Assembly (NCBI RefSeq): GCF_005862305.2
Contig: NZ_CP054026.1
Location: 1 to 64,000, forward strand
Length of the DNA: 64,000 nucleotides
Origin: Rhizobium indicum
GTDB taxonomy: Bacteria > Pseudomonadota > Alphaproteobacteria > Rhizobiales > Rhizobiaceae
Reading direction: 5' to 3'
Shown: in pieces, positions 1 through 9,106 of the stretch
Layout of the letters: each line of letters opens with the position of its first letter
Numbering within the stretch: the first letter of the stretch is position 1
Made by a program: the position numbers and the translations under genes
Notes under the pieces: model-generated
What the model was told of the DNA's origin: nothing
The model's input: the letters and a program-made list of their open reading frames with translations, nothing else
The model's database searches: none

Positions 1-43
1 CTTCCGCACGCTGGTGGGTCATGCCTCGAGAAATGGACAAATT

Positions 44-994
44 ATGGCTACTGACAAGCTGCGCTTCGGCGTCGATCTTGTGACATGCTTCCATCCCGGC
101 TTCTGGGGCGTCGACAGCCACGATGCGATCGTCGACCATGCACGCGCCGAGCCGCGCGCCTTCTGGGACAAGATCCTCGACAGTGTCCAGGCCTCCGGCG
201 TTACCGGCGTCGAGCTGACCTTCTCTCCCTTCAACTGGCAGGACGCCATCAAGACCTATGGTTCAGTCGATGCCTTCGCAGCCGAGCTGACAAGACGCGG
301 TCTGACGCTGTGCAGCGGCTTCTTCGCGGACCTTGAGGCGGCCGGCGACTTCGCTGAGCCCGAGGCCCAGCGCGCGCTGATCGACAAGGCGGAACGATAT
401 GCCGACTTCCTGAAAGCTTGCGGCAGCGACATCATGGTGATTGGCGCGCCGCTACGCCAGACGCTCGGCGCCCAGCCGGTGCAATTCTACGATTTCGACC
501 GTGCGAAGGTGATTGCCGACTTTCTGAACCGGCTCGGCGCGACCCTCTATGGCAGGGGCGTGCGGCTTGCGCTGCACACCGAGGCGCACTCGATCTTTGC
601 CGCCGCGCGCGACGTCGATCTGATGATGCTTTTGACCGACCCGGCCTACGTGCACATGTGCCCCGACACGGCCCATATCATCGTTGCCGGCTCCGATCCC
701 GTCCAGCTCGTCGATCGCCATCACGAGCGCATGATCATCGCCCACTGGAAGGATGCAATTGGCCCGATGCCCGCCGACACGCCGATCGACAAGCACATCC
801 ATGAACACCACCAGCCCTATTTCTGCAGCTTCGGCCTCGGACGGGTCGACTGGCCGGCCTGGATCCGGCTGCTGCGCGACCGGGCCTATGAAGGCTGGGC
901 GATCCTCGAACTCGATGCCGCGCCGGATCCCGTCCGCGACATCGCCAACGGGCTCACGCTCGTCCGGCAGGCGCTCCTGCCGATCTATCGCTGA
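44..994 (+). CDS. Sugar phosphate isomerase/epimerase-like TIM-barrel protein
   Basis: A 316-residue AP-endonuclease-2/xylose-isomerase-like TIM barrel. Candidate metal ligands are spread as usual for the fold: HTEAH near residue 180, CPDTAH near 208, AHWKD near 236 and the late ILELD strand. The frame stays open to the window edge and has a GTG at 14, but the conserved fold starts just after ATG 44, so I chose that start. No strong ribosome site is visible, so an upstream start outside the window is possible. It lies 58 bp before a sugar ABC transporter and a GMC oxidoreductase, suggesting a role in isomerising or opening the imported sugar or its keto derivative. The substrate is unknown. 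Confidence 0.75.
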   Translation: MATDKLRFGVDLVTCFHPGFWGVDSHDAIVDHARAEPRAFWDKILDSVQASGVTGVELTFSPFNWQDAIKTYGSVDAFAAELTRRGLTLCSGFFADLEAAGDFAEPEAQRALIDKAERYADFLKACGSDIMVIGAPLRQTLGAQPVQFYDFDRAKVIADFLNRLGATLYGRGVRLALHTEAHSIFAAARDVDLMMLLTDPAYVHMCPDTAHIIVAGSDPVQLVDRHHERMIIAHWKDAIGPMPADTPIDKHIHEHHQPYFCSFGLGRVDWPAWIRLLRDRAYEGWAILELDAAPDPVRDIANGLTLVRQALLPIYR

Positions 995-1052
995 CAGTCA
1001 TCCCTAAGACAACAAACGCCCCGCAAAGAGGGCATTTTCAAGAGGTGGAACA

Positions 1053-2285
1053 ATGAAGACCATGATGAAGCTTTTTCTTGCCGGCGTGGCGTTCGCCGGT
1101 CTCTTCGCCTCGGCGCATGCCGAGGACAAGCCGACGATCGAGATCATGTCGTCCTGGACATCGGGCGGCGAAGCAGCCGCCCTCAACGTCATCAAGACCG
1201 AGTTCGAAAAGCGCGGCGGCGTCTGGAAGGATTCCTCGATCGCCGGCTTCGGTGCGGCCGATGCCGCCTTCCAGAACCGTATCGTCGCCGGTGACGCGCC
1301 TGGCGCCAAGCAGGGCGTCATCGGTCTCGCTGCCGCCGATTTCATCAATCAGGGCCTGTTCAATCCGATCGACGACGTGGCCGCTGCCGGCAAATGGGCC
1401 GACGCCCTGCCGAAATCGATCCACGATCTCATCTCCTATGACGGCAAGATCTACCTTGCGCCGACCGGCGCGCATGGTGAAAGCTGGCTCTTCTATTCCA
1501 AGGAAGCCTTCGAGAAGGCCGGTATTTCGCAAGAGCCCAAGACCTGGGACGAGCTCTTTGCCGATCTCGATAAGCTGAAGGCTGCCGGCATGGTTCCGGT
1601 CGCCTGGGGTGGCCAGCCCTGGCAGCAAACCAAGGTCTTCAACATGATCCTGCTCTCGCAGGTCGGGATCGACGGCTTCCTGAAGATCTATGTCGACAAG
1701 GATAAGAGCCCGGCGTCCGTCGAAGGCGTGAAGAAGACCCTGGAGATCCTCGGCAAGCTGCGCGGTTATGTCGATGCGGGTGCCGCCGGCCGCAACTGGA
1801 ACGACGCGACCGCCATGCTGATCACGGCCAAGGCCGGCGTGCAGTTCATGGGCGACTGGGCCAAGGGCGAATTCACCGTCGCCGGCAAGGAGCCGGGCAA
1901 GGATTATGGCTGCATGATCGTGCCGGAGTCGAAGGGCATGGTCTACATCGCCGACGCCCTCTGGTTCCCCAAGACCGGCAAGGCCGAGACCGACAAGGCA
2001 CAGAAGCTTCTCGCCGAAGTCGTCATGGACCCGGCCGTCCAGGTCGAATTCGCCCTCAAGAAGGGTTCGGTTCCGATGCGCGCCGACGTCGACAAGTCGA
2101 AGCTGGACGCCTGCGCGCAGAAGGGTGTCGAGCTGATGAGCGCCGGGGCGATCGTACCGGACCAGGCGATCGTGCTGACGCCCCAGCAGGTCGGCGCGCT
2201 CGACGACTTCGTCGACGAATACTGGAGCGGGGGCTCGAGCGATGCGGGCGCCGCAGCCGAAAACTTCTTCGCCATCTTCGAGTAG
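1053..2285 (+). CDS. CUT1 sugar ABC transporter, periplasmic binding protein
   Basis: A 410-residue extracellular solute-binding protein, family 1. Residues 1-23 form a Sec signal peptide (MMKLFLAGVAFAGLF then ASAHA-ED). The mature part shows the family pattern: EIMSSWTSGGEAAAL at the start, YDGKIYLAPTGAHGESW in the middle and a QFMGDWAKGEF stretch resembling glucose/mannose-type binding proteins. It is the first gene of a binding protein, two permeases and ATPase set, and a strong hairpin follows its stop, as is common where the binding protein must be made in excess. The ligand is probably a mono- or disaccharide; the sequence does not settle which. Confidence 0.88.
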   Translation: MKTMMKLFLAGVAFAGLFASAHAEDKPTIEIMSSWTSGGEAAALNVIKTEFEKRGGVWKDSSIAGFGAADAAFQNRIVAGDAPGAKQGVIGLAAADFINQGLFNPIDDVAAAGKWADALPKSIHDLISYDGKIYLAPTGAHGESWLFYSKEAFEKAGISQEPKTWDELFADLDKLKAAGMVPVAWGGQPWQQTKVFNMILLSQVGIDGFLKIYVDKDKSPASVEGVKKTLEILGKLRGYVDAGAAGRNWNDATAMLITAKAGVQFMGDWAKGEFTVAGKEPGKDYGCMIVPESKGMVYIADALWFPKTGKAETDKAQKLLAEVVMDPAVQVEFALKKGSVPMRADVDKSKLDACAQKGVELMSAGAIVPDQAIVLTPQQVGALDDFVDEYWSGGSSDAGAAAENFFAIFE

Positions 2286-2293
2286 GATAGTAC

Positions 2294-2323
2294 CCGTGGC
2301 GTCGGCCTGATCCGACGCCACGG
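2294..2323 (+). terminator. Hairpin between binding protein and first permease
   Basis: A perfect 12-bp inverted repeat, CCGTGGCGTCGG and CCGACGCCACGG, with a 6-nt loop, starts 9 bp after the binding-protein stop. No T-run follows, so it is more likely an mRNA-stabilising or attenuating hairpin than a full terminator. Such structures often let the binding protein be expressed more than the membrane parts. Confidence 0.7.
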
Positions 2324-2387
2324 CTGCCGGCTGCCGCCCCACCCAGCGGCCCGAGCCCTGCTTTCCACTCCGTCAACGAGCTGGCCG

Positions 2388-3275
2388 ATGTCCATCAAAC
2401 GCAAGCCCAATCTTTCCGCGACCATCGCCTTGCTGCCGACATGGTTCGTCGCGGTCGTGGTCTTCATCGGCACCATGGCTTGGTCGATCCGCCTGTCCTT
2501 CACCAATTCGACGCTTTTTCCGTCCTCGACCTATGTCGGCTTGGCGCAGTATTCGAAGCTCTTCTCTTCCGCCAAGTGGTTGGCCTCGCTGCAAAACGTG
2601 TTGATCTTCGGCGTCCTCTACGTCGCAGGCTGTTTGCTGCTGGGCTTCCTGCTGGCGGCGGCGCTGGATCGTAAGATCCGCTTCGAAAGCGCCTTCAGGA
2701 CCATATTCCTCTATCCCTACGCCATGTCCTTCGTGGTGACCGGGCTGATCTGGCAATGGATGCTCAATCCGATGCTCGGCATCCAGGCGAGCGTGCGTTC
2801 GCTCGGCTGGGAAAGCTTCGTCCTCGACTGGGTGGTCAATCGCGACATGGCGATCTATGCGCTGGTGCTTGCCGGCGTATGGCAGGGCGCGGGGCTTGTC
2901 ATGGTCATTGCGCTCGCCGGCATGCGTGGCATCGAGGCCGAGCAATGGAAGGCGGCGCGGATCGACGGCATTCCCGTCTGGCGGATCTATGTCTCGATCA
3001 TCCTGCCGCAGCTCGGGCCGGCGCTGGCCGCAGCCGGCATGCTGCTCGCCATGGGCGTGATCAAGACCTACGACATTGTCGTTGCCATGACCAATGGCGG
3101 CCCCGGCAATGCGACGGAGGTGCCGGCGAAATTCATCATGGACAATCTGTTCGGGCGCCAGAACCTCGGCCTCGCGACAGCAGGCGCGACGGTGCTTGTC
3201 CTCGGCGTGATCATTGCCGTCGCTCCGTTCCGCTATGCGATGCACATGCGCGACAAAGCAAAGGGGGCCGCGTGA
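2388..3275 (+). CDS. CUT1 sugar ABC transporter permease (MalF type)
   Basis: A 295-residue inner-membrane permease with about six hydrophobic spans; the first is near residues 12-36. The EAA loop that contacts the ATPase is seen near 184-205 (EQWKAARIDGIPVWRIY, with the A-A-x-x-D-G core). Its stop codon overlaps the start of the second permease (TGATG), showing translational coupling. It forms the transmembrane heterodimer with the next gene product. Confidence 0.9.
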   Translation: MSIKRKPNLSATIALLPTWFVAVVVFIGTMAWSIRLSFTNSTLFPSSTYVGLAQYSKLFSSAKWLASLQNVLIFGVLYVAGCLLLGFLLAAALDRKIRFESAFRTIFLYPYAMSFVVTGLIWQWMLNPMLGIQASVRSLGWESFVLDWVVNRDMAIYALVLAGVWQGAGLVMVIALAGMRGIEAEQWKAARIDGIPVWRIYVSIILPQLGPALAAAGMLLAMGVIKTYDIVVAMTNGGPGNATEVPAKFIMDNLFGRQNLGLATAGATVLVLGVIIAVAPFRYAMHMRDKAKGAA

Positions 3276-4159
3276 TGGCCCGTCTTCATCCGAATGGCCC
3301 GAAGCCGGCACAGATCACCGCCGGGCGCATCGGCCTCTATGTCTTCCTTGTCGTCGCAGCACTTTTCTTCCTTCTTCCGCTCTACACCATGGTCGTCACC
3401 TCGCTGAAGTCAATGGATGAAATCCGCCTCGGGCAGATCTTTGCCCTGCCGGCCACGCTCGATTTCTCTGCCTGGGCCACTGCCTGGTCGGGCGCCTGCA
3501 TGGGAACCGTCTGCGTCGGCATTCGCAGCGGCTTCTGGAATTCGGTGGCGATCACCCTTCCCTCGGTCGCGCTCTCGGTCTTCATCGGCGCCGTCAACGG
3601 CTATGCGCTGTCGCTCTGGCGGCCGCGCGGGGCAAACCTGCTCTTCGGCCTGCTGATGGCCGGCGGCCTCATCCCCTACCAGATCTTCCTCTATCCGATG
3701 GTCCGGGCGATGGCGAATATCGATCTCTATAATTCACTGGCCGGCATCATTCTCGTGCATGTCATCTTCGGTCTGCCGCTGGTGACGCTGCTCTTCCGCA
3801 ACTATTTCGTCAGCGTGCCGGAGGAGCTTTGCAAGGCGGCGCGCGTCGACGGCGCGGGCTTCTGGCGCATCTTTTTCGAGATCATGCTGCCGATTGCCGT
3901 GCCGATGGTCGTCGTGGTCTCCATGCTGCAATTCACCGGCATCTGGAACGACTTCCTGCTCGGTCTCGTCTTTGCCGGCCGAGACAACCTGCCAATGACC
4001 GTGCAGCTCAACAATATCGTCAACACCACGATGGGCGAGCGAACCTACAACGTGAACATGGCGGCGACGATCCTCACCGCCATCGTTCCGCTTGCCATCT
4101 ATTTCCTGTCCGGCCGCTGGTTCGTGCGCGGCATCGCGGCCGGCGCAGTCAAGGGGTAG
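3275..4159 (+). CDS. CUT1 sugar ABC transporter permease (MalG type)
   Basis: A 294-residue permease. The open frame reaches back to 2756, but the true start is ATG 3275, which overlaps the previous stop by one base; the upstream part is a shadow of the first permease. First membrane span at residues 17-40 (IGLYVFLVVAALFFLLPLY). The EAA loop is EELCKAARVDGAGFWRIF, and the C-terminus ends with a final span and a short basic cytoplasmic tail. It is the partner of the MalF-type permease at 2388-3275. Confidence 0.9.
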   Translation: MARLHPNGPKPAQITAGRIGLYVFLVVAALFFLLPLYTMVVTSLKSMDEIRLGQIFALPATLDFSAWATAWSGACMGTVCVGIRSGFWNSVAITLPSVALSVFIGAVNGYALSLWRPRGANLLFGLLMAGGLIPYQIFLYPMVRAMANIDLYNSLAGIILVHVIFGLPLVTLLFRNYFVSVPEELCKAARVDGAGFWRIFFEIMLPIAVPMVVVVSMLQFTGIWNDFLLGLVFAGRDNLPMTVQLNNIVNTTMGERTYNVNMAATILTAIVPLAIYFLSGRWFVRGIAAGAVKG

Positions 4160-4166
4160 CGCTTCC

Positions 4167-5249
4167 ATGCAATCTGCCGTCTCCGTCAAGGACCTGAAGA
4201 TCGCCTATGGCGATCATACGGTGATCGAGAAGATGTCGATCGATATCGCGCCGCGGGAGTTCCTGGTGCTGCTCGGCCCTTCCGGCTGCGGCAAGTCCAC
4301 GCTCCTGAACGCCATTGCCGGCCTTCAGGACATCACATCAGGCGAGGTCTGGATCTCGGGCAAGAACGTCAGCTGGGAGGAGCCGAAGGACCGCGGCATC
4401 GGCATGGTCTTCCAATCCTACGCGCTCTATCCCCGCATGTCGGTCCGCAAGAACCTCTCCTTCGGCCTTCGCGTCGCCCGCCTGCCGAAGGCCGAGATCG
4501 AGGCCCGCGTCGCCCGCACCGCCGCCCTTCTCCAGCTCGGCAAGCTGCTCGACCGGCGCCCTGCCGAGCTTTCCGGCGGTCAGCGCCAGCGCGTCGCCAT
4601 CGGCCGGGCGCTGGTGCGTGAAGTCGATGTCTTCCTGTTCGACGAACCACTGTCGAACCTCGATGCCAAACTGCGCAACGAATTACGCGTCGAGATCAAG
4701 AAGCTGCACCAGCGCCTCGGCAATACGATGATCTACGTCACCCACGACCAGGTCGAGGCCCTGACGCTGGCCGACCGCATCGCCATCATGCGCGATGGTG
4801 TGATCCAGCAGCTCGCCTCGCCGGCCGAGATCTACCGCCGTCCGGCCAATCTCTTCGTTGCCGGCTTCATTGGCGCTCCGGCCATGAATTTCGCCGAGGG
4901 CCGGATCGAGCGCGGCAACGGCGCTCCGGTCTTCCGGAGTAAGGAGCTTACTATCGACCTCTCCGGTTATTCCTTCCGGGCGGACGCAGCGGAAGGTCCT
5001 GCTACTCTCGGCTTTCGCCCGGAACACCTTGTGCTCGATGGCGCCACGAGCGGCCTGCCCACCATTCCCGGTCGCGTTTCCGTCGTCGAGCCGATGGGTT
5101 CGGACGCCGTCGTCTGGTTCGACTGGGCAAACCAGAGCCTCTCGCTCCGGCTCATGGGCGATGTCACCCTGCAGCCTGGCGATGCTCTGGCTCCCGGGCT
5201 CGATATCGCCAAGGCATCCCTCTTCGGCGCTGACGGATCGCGGCTGTGA
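4167..5249 (+). CDS. Sugar ABC transporter ATP-binding protein (MalK/UgpC type)
   Basis: A 360-residue ATPase that powers the transporter. Motifs in order: Walker A GPSGCGKST, Q-loop VFQSYALYP, signature LSGGQRQRVAIGRAL, Walker B VFLFDEPLSNLD and the switch histidine in YVTHDQ. About 120 C-terminal residues form a MalK-like regulatory (TOBE) domain with GFRPEHL. ATG 4167 is used because the earlier in-frame ATG lies inside the permease gene and encodes no family sequence. It sits 7 bp after the second permease in the same operon. Confidence 0.9.
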   Translation: MQSAVSVKDLKIAYGDHTVIEKMSIDIAPREFLVLLGPSGCGKSTLLNAIAGLQDITSGEVWISGKNVSWEEPKDRGIGMVFQSYALYPRMSVRKNLSFGLRVARLPKAEIEARVARTAALLQLGKLLDRRPAELSGGQRQRVAIGRALVREVDVFLFDEPLSNLDAKLRNELRVEIKKLHQRLGNTMIYVTHDQVEALTLADRIAIMRDGVIQQLASPAEIYRRPANLFVAGFIGAPAMNFAEGRIERGNGAPVFRSKELTIDLSGYSFRADAAEGPATLGFRPEHLVLDGATSGLPTIPGRVSVVEPMGSDAVVWFDWANQSLSLRLMGDVTLQPGDALAPGLDIAKASLFGADGSRL

Positions 5250-5280
5250 CGCGCCATCCCTTTGTTTTCCCGCAATTCCG

Positions 5281-5299
5281 GGCGCGTTTCGCGCCGTTT
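5281..5299 (+). terminator. Small GC-rich hairpin with short T-run
   Basis: GGCGCG, a three-base loop and CGCGCC are followed by GTTTT, between the ATPase and the GMC oxidoreductase. It may be a weak terminator or partial attenuator; the downstream gene remains close and co-oriented. Confidence 0.4.
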
Positions 5300-5332
5300 T
5301 GAGGATTGCTCCAGGACAGGATTTGAAAAGAC

Positions 5333-6985
5333 ATGTCTGAGATCGTCTATGATTCGCTGGTGATCGGCTCCGGCGCGGCGGGTTCCTTTGCGGTAAAGGA
5401 ACTGACGACACAGGGGTTGTCGGTGCTGCTGCTCGAGGCCGGCCCCACCGTCGGACCGAAGGATTTCGATCCCGCGCGCAAGAAGGCGCCGGCAAGCAGT
5501 ATCAATATCTGGGAGCGTGCGCGGGCCACTCTCAAGGGCCAGCCGATCCAGGCGCGCGCAGCGTTTTTCACCGAGCGCTTCAGCCACTTCTTCGTCAACG
5601 ACCGCAAGAATCCCTATACGACGCCGAAGGGCGAACCCTTCCTCTGGATCCGCGGCCGCCAGGGCGGCGGGCGCCTCCACAGTTTCGGCCGGGTGCTGCT
5701 GCGCTGGACCGACGACGACTTCAAGATCCGATCGCGCGCCGGAAAGGGCGTGGACTGGCCGGTCTCCTATGACGAACTGGCGCCTTTCTACGACGAAGTC
5801 GAGACCTATCTCGGGCTCTACGGCAATAAGGACAACGTCGCCACGCTGCCGGACGGCGTCTATGCGAAGCCGGCAAGCCTGACGCCCGCCGAACAGATCT
5901 TCAAGCAGGCGGTCGAAAGCCGCTGGCCGGAAAGGCACGTCGTCTCCTGGCGTTACATCGCGCCTGACGCCGACCGGATGCCGCGACCGCTGCGAGAAGC
6001 AAAGGCGACCGGTGAGCTGACCATCCTCTACGACGCCGTCGTTCGCCGTATCACCACGGATGAGAAGACCGGCCGCGCCACCGGCGCGGAATACATCGAT
6101 CGCAACACGGGTGCGGTATCGACGGCTCGCGCCGCGACGGTGGTGCTTTCCGCCTCGCCGATAGAGAGCGTGCGGCTGCTGTTGAATTCGGCTTCGGCGA
6201 AACATCCGGATGGGCTCGGCAACAGCTCGGGCGCTCTCGGTCGCTATTTCATGGACCAGCTGCCGTGCCTCGCCTTCGGGTCTTTTTCCAAGGCGAAGGG
6301 CTGGGCGCCCGACGACTCCGCGCCGACCGACCCATTCTACAATCCGTCGGGCGGGATCTTCATTCCCCGTTTCGGCGAGGGCGACGCCGCCCGCGGCGAT
6401 TTCGACTACCAGGGAAGCGTCGGCCGCGCGCCGGTCTCCGGGGACACCGATGCGCGTCTCGCCTTCTTCGGTTTCGGCCGCATGCTGCCCTATGCCGACA
6501 ACCGCATCACGCTCGATCTGAGGCGCAAGGATGCCTGGAATATTCCCGTGCCGCATATCCGCTGCGTCATGCAGGAGGAGGAGCAGGCGCTGCTCAGAAG
6601 GCAGGAGGAGACGTTGATCGCCATGATCAAGGAGATTGGCGGCGACCTCGAATTCATCGGCTCGCCCACCGGCCTCAAGGAAATGGGCAAGGGCGCCTTT
6701 CCCGAAGCCGATGCCTTCAGCCGCTTCATGTTCCGCAAGTGGTTCCGCAAAACCATGTGCATGGGCGCCGCAATCCATGAGACGGGCGGCGCGCGCATGG
6801 GCGAAAACCGGCAAGCTTCTGTGCTCAACCCCTACAACCAGGTCTGGGATGCCCCGAACCTCATCGTCACCGACGCCAGCGCCTTCCCCGGCAGCGGCAT
6901 CGCCGGCACGACGCTCACCGTCATGGCCCTGACGATCCGCGCCTGTCGGAATCTTGTCGACCAATTCAGGACAGGACGGCTATAG
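5333..6985 (+). CDS. GMC-family FAD oxidoreductase
   Basis: A 550-residue GMC oxidoreductase. The N-terminal FAD-binding motif is VIGSGAAGSFAVKEL with the acidic end LLLEAG near residue 36. The conserved active-site histidine lies in HETGGARMG (about residue 480), and the C-terminal FAD motif is FPGSGIAGTTLTVMAL. No signal peptide is present, so it may be cytoplasmic or exported with a partner. Enzymes of this branch oxidise sugars or sugar alcohols, some at C3 of glycosides. Placed after a sugar ABC system and a TIM-barrel isomerase, oxidation of the imported sugar to a keto-sugar is a reasonable inference, not shown by the sequence. Confidence 0.82.
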   Translation: MSEIVYDSLVIGSGAAGSFAVKELTTQGLSVLLLEAGPTVGPKDFDPARKKAPASSINIWERARATLKGQPIQARAAFFTERFSHFFVNDRKNPYTTPKGEPFLWIRGRQGGGRLHSFGRVLLRWTDDDFKIRSRAGKGVDWPVSYDELAPFYDEVETYLGLYGNKDNVATLPDGVYAKPASLTPAEQIFKQAVESRWPERHVVSWRYIAPDADRMPRPLREAKATGELTILYDAVVRRITTDEKTGRATGAEYIDRNTGAVSTARAATVVLSASPIESVRLLLNSASAKHPDGLGNSSGALGRYFMDQLPCLAFGSFSKAKGWAPDDSAPTDPFYNPSGGIFIPRFGEGDAARGDFDYQGSVGRAPVSGDTDARLAFFGFGRMLPYADNRITLDLRRKDAWNIPVPHIRCVMQEEEQALLRRQEETLIAMIKEIGGDLEFIGSPTGLKEMGKGAFPEADAFSRFMFRKWFRKTMCMGAAIHETGGARMGENRQASVLNPYNQVWDAPNLIVTDASAFPGSGIAGTTLTVMALTIRACRNLVDQFRTGRL

Positions 6986-7095
6986 CCGCGCTTGGAACGA
7001 GGGACCCGGGTAAACCGTTTCAGCCTTCGATCAGTGGTCGTCATATAAACTTCGCACTGACATGCTCCTGTCAACGAAAGCAGGAAGGGAAATCC

Positions 7096-8010
7096 ATGTC
7101 TCAGACACATCAGGACCAACTCAGCCGCATAAAGGCCGAGATCGCCGACAGCTTCGATGAAGAGCTGGAAATGCAGATGGAGGAAGACCGGCTAGACGAT
7201 CTGGTCGCCGAAGGAATGTCGGAACCGGCGGAGCAGACGCTCGAGCGAAAGATCTACTTCCGGGAGCTTTTCCGGTTGCAGCACGAGTTGGTGCGGCTGC
7301 AGGATTGGGTTCAGCATAAGAAGCTGAAGGTGGTGGTGCTGTTTGAAGGCCGGGATTCGGCCGGCAAGGGAGGCGCGATCAAGCGCGTGACCCAGCGCCT
7401 TAATCCACGTGTCTGCCGGACGGTCGCGCTGCCCGCCCCGACCGAGCGGGAGCGCCATCAATGGTATTTCCAGCGTTATGTCCCGCATCTTCCGACCGGT
7501 GGCGAAATCGTGCTCTTCGACCGAAGCTGGTACAATCGCGCCGGTGTCGAGCGCGTGATGGGGTTCTGCACCCCTGATGAACTCGAGGAGTTCTTCCGCT
7601 CGGTGCCCGAATTCGAACGGATGCTGGTCCGCTCCGGAATCGTGCTGATCAAATACTGGTTTTCGATCACCGACGAGGAGCAGGAATTCCGCTTCAATAT
7701 GCGTATCCACGATCCGCTGAAGCAATGGAAGCTCTCACCTATGGATATGGAAAGCCGTGTCCATTGGGAGGAATACACCAAAGCCAAGGAAGAAATGCTG
7801 GCGCGTACCCACACGGAGGATGCACCCTGGTGGGTAGTACAGGCCGTGGACAAGAAACGGGCGCGTTTGAACTGCATTGCCCATCTTCTCGAGCAGATCC
7901 CTTACGAGGATGTTCCCAAACCTGAGATCCAGTTGCCGGACCGCATCCGTAACGCCGATTACAACAGGGCGCCGGTTCCACCTGAAATGTATGTGCCGGA
8001 GCGCTATTGA
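7096..8010 (+). CDS. ppk2: Polyphosphate kinase 2 (PPK2)
   Basis: A 304-residue PPK2-family enzyme, which transfers phosphate between polyphosphate and nucleotides. Walker A is GRDSAGKGG (residues 85-93), followed by the lid region TERERHQWYFQRYVPHLP and the Walker B-like FDRSWYNRAGVERVMGF (141-157). The length matches single-domain class I PPK2. The ribosome site AGGAAGGG lies just before the ATG. It stands alone, with a convergent hairpin after it, and may serve stress or energy balance. Confidence 0.92.
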   Translation: MSQTHQDQLSRIKAEIADSFDEELEMQMEEDRLDDLVAEGMSEPAEQTLERKIYFRELFRLQHELVRLQDWVQHKKLKVVVLFEGRDSAGKGGAIKRVTQRLNPRVCRTVALPAPTERERHQWYFQRYVPHLPTGGEIVLFDRSWYNRAGVERVMGFCTPDELEEFFRSVPEFERMLVRSGIVLIKYWFSITDEEQEFRFNMRIHDPLKQWKLSPMDMESRVHWEEYTKAKEEMLARTHTEDAPWWVVQAVDKKRARLNCIAHLLEQIPYEDVPKPEIQLPDRIRNADYNRAPVPPEMYVPERY

Positions 8011-8066
8011 AAGCATAGTCGCAACGGGTCGGCGGAGTTGAGGAAATAGCGGCAGCGGTATTGCTT

Positions 8067-8096
8067 CGCTACGCCATGCGAGAGCGTGGCGTAGCG
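8067..8096. terminator. Inverted repeat between convergent genes
   Basis: A 10-bp perfect inverted repeat (CGCTACGCCA and TGGCGTAGCG) around a 10-nt loop lies between the convergent ppk2 and aldo/keto reductase genes. It could end transcription from either side, though no long T-run is seen. Confidence 0.55.
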
Positions 8097-8126
8097 ATCG
8101 GATCGGTTTGCAGTCATCGGCTGCCG

Positions 8127-8999
8127 TCAGGCGGCGACATCAGCTATGCGGTTCAATTCCGAGACGGCTTCATCCGGCAGCGCGAGCGCGGCGGCGGCGA
8201 GGTTCTCCCTGAGATGGCCGACGGAAGAGGTGCCGGGGATCAGTAGGATGTTTTCCGCGCGACGCAGCAGCCAGGCGAGCGCCACCTGCATAGGCGTGGC
8301 GTTGAGGCGTGCTGCGACATCGGACAGGGTGGAAGACTGCAGCGGGCTGAACCCGCCGAGCGGGAAGAACGGCACATAGGCAATGCCGTCGTGCGCGAGA
8401 TCGTCGATCAGAGCATCGTCGGCCCGATGCGCCAGATTGTACTGGTTCTGCACGCAGTCGATCTCGGTGATCCCACGCCCTTCGGCGATTTGTTTGGATG
8501 TGACGTTGCTCAGCCCGATGTGACGGACCAGGCCTTGCTGCTGGAGATCGGCAAGGACCGTCAGTGGCGCTTCGATTGACCCTTCGGCCGGGCCGTGCAC
8601 GTCGAACATGATCCTGAGATTGACGACATCAAGCACATCGAGGCCGAGATTGCGGAGATTGTCGTGCACTGCCGCGGTCAGTTCTTCACGCGAGAAGGCC
8701 GGCATCCACGATCCATCCGTGCCGCGCCGGGCGCCGATCTTGGTGACGATGACGAGATCGTCGCGATAGGGATGCAGCGCTTCGCGGATGATCTGGTTGG
8801 TGACGTGCGGGCCATAGAAGTCGCTGGTGTCGATGTGGTTTACGCCGCTCGAGACCGCCTCTCGCAGCACGGCCAATGCCGCGCCATGATCCTTGGGCGG
8901 ACCAAACACGCCAGGCCCGGCAAGCTGCATGGCGCCATAGCCAAGCCGTTTCACGCTGCGGTCGCCGAGGTTGAACGTGCCGGACTGATCGATAGTCAT
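8127..8999 (-). CDS. Aldo/keto reductase
   Basis: A 290-residue NADPH-dependent aldo/keto reductase with a TIM-barrel fold. Catalytic elements visible are the Asp and Tyr in HIDTSDFYGP (about residues 55-64) and the Lys in VIVTKIGAR; the late NADP-binding segment LLIPGTSSVGHLREN is present. The ribosome site GAAAGGAATT is ideal for the ATG at 8999. It is divergent from a LysR regulator across a 107-bp gap, the usual layout for a regulator and its target. Confidence 0.88.
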   Translation of the reverse strand: MTIDQSGTFNLGDRSVKRLGYGAMQLAGPGVFGPPKDHGAALAVLREAVSSGVNHIDTSDFYGPHVTNQIIREALHPYRDDLVIVTKIGARRGTDGSWMPAFSREELTAAVHDNLRNLGLDVLDVVNLRIMFDVHGPAEGSIEAPLTVLADLQQQGLVRHIGLSNVTSKQIAEGRGITEIDCVQNQYNLAHRADDALIDDLAHDGIAYVPFFPLGGFSPLQSSTLSDVAARLNATPMQVALAWLLRRAENILLIPGTSSVGHLRENLAAAALALPDEAVSELNRIADVAA

Positions 9000-9049
9000 G
9001 ATCTAATTCCTTTCAAGAGATGACGCCAAGATAGGCCCAAGATAAGCAT

Positions 9050-9078
9050 TGTCGGCGCGCGTGAAAATTGGCTATAAT
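9050..9078 (+). promoter_or_regulatory. Candidate sigma-70 promoter of the LysR gene
   Basis: TTGTCG at 9050-9055, a 17-bp spacer and a perfect TATAAT at 9073-9078, placed 28 bp before the ATG of the LysR gene. It lies in the divergent gap shared with the aldo/keto reductase, so the regulator may control both. Confidence 0.6.
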
Positions 9079-9106
9079 CCGCACGGGCTGTGCGGAGTGG
9101 CGAACA

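Noticed and set aside
4967..6964. A 665-codon minus-strand ORF opposite the GMC gene
   Set aside because: It is antisense to clear GMC motifs; composition explains the open frame.
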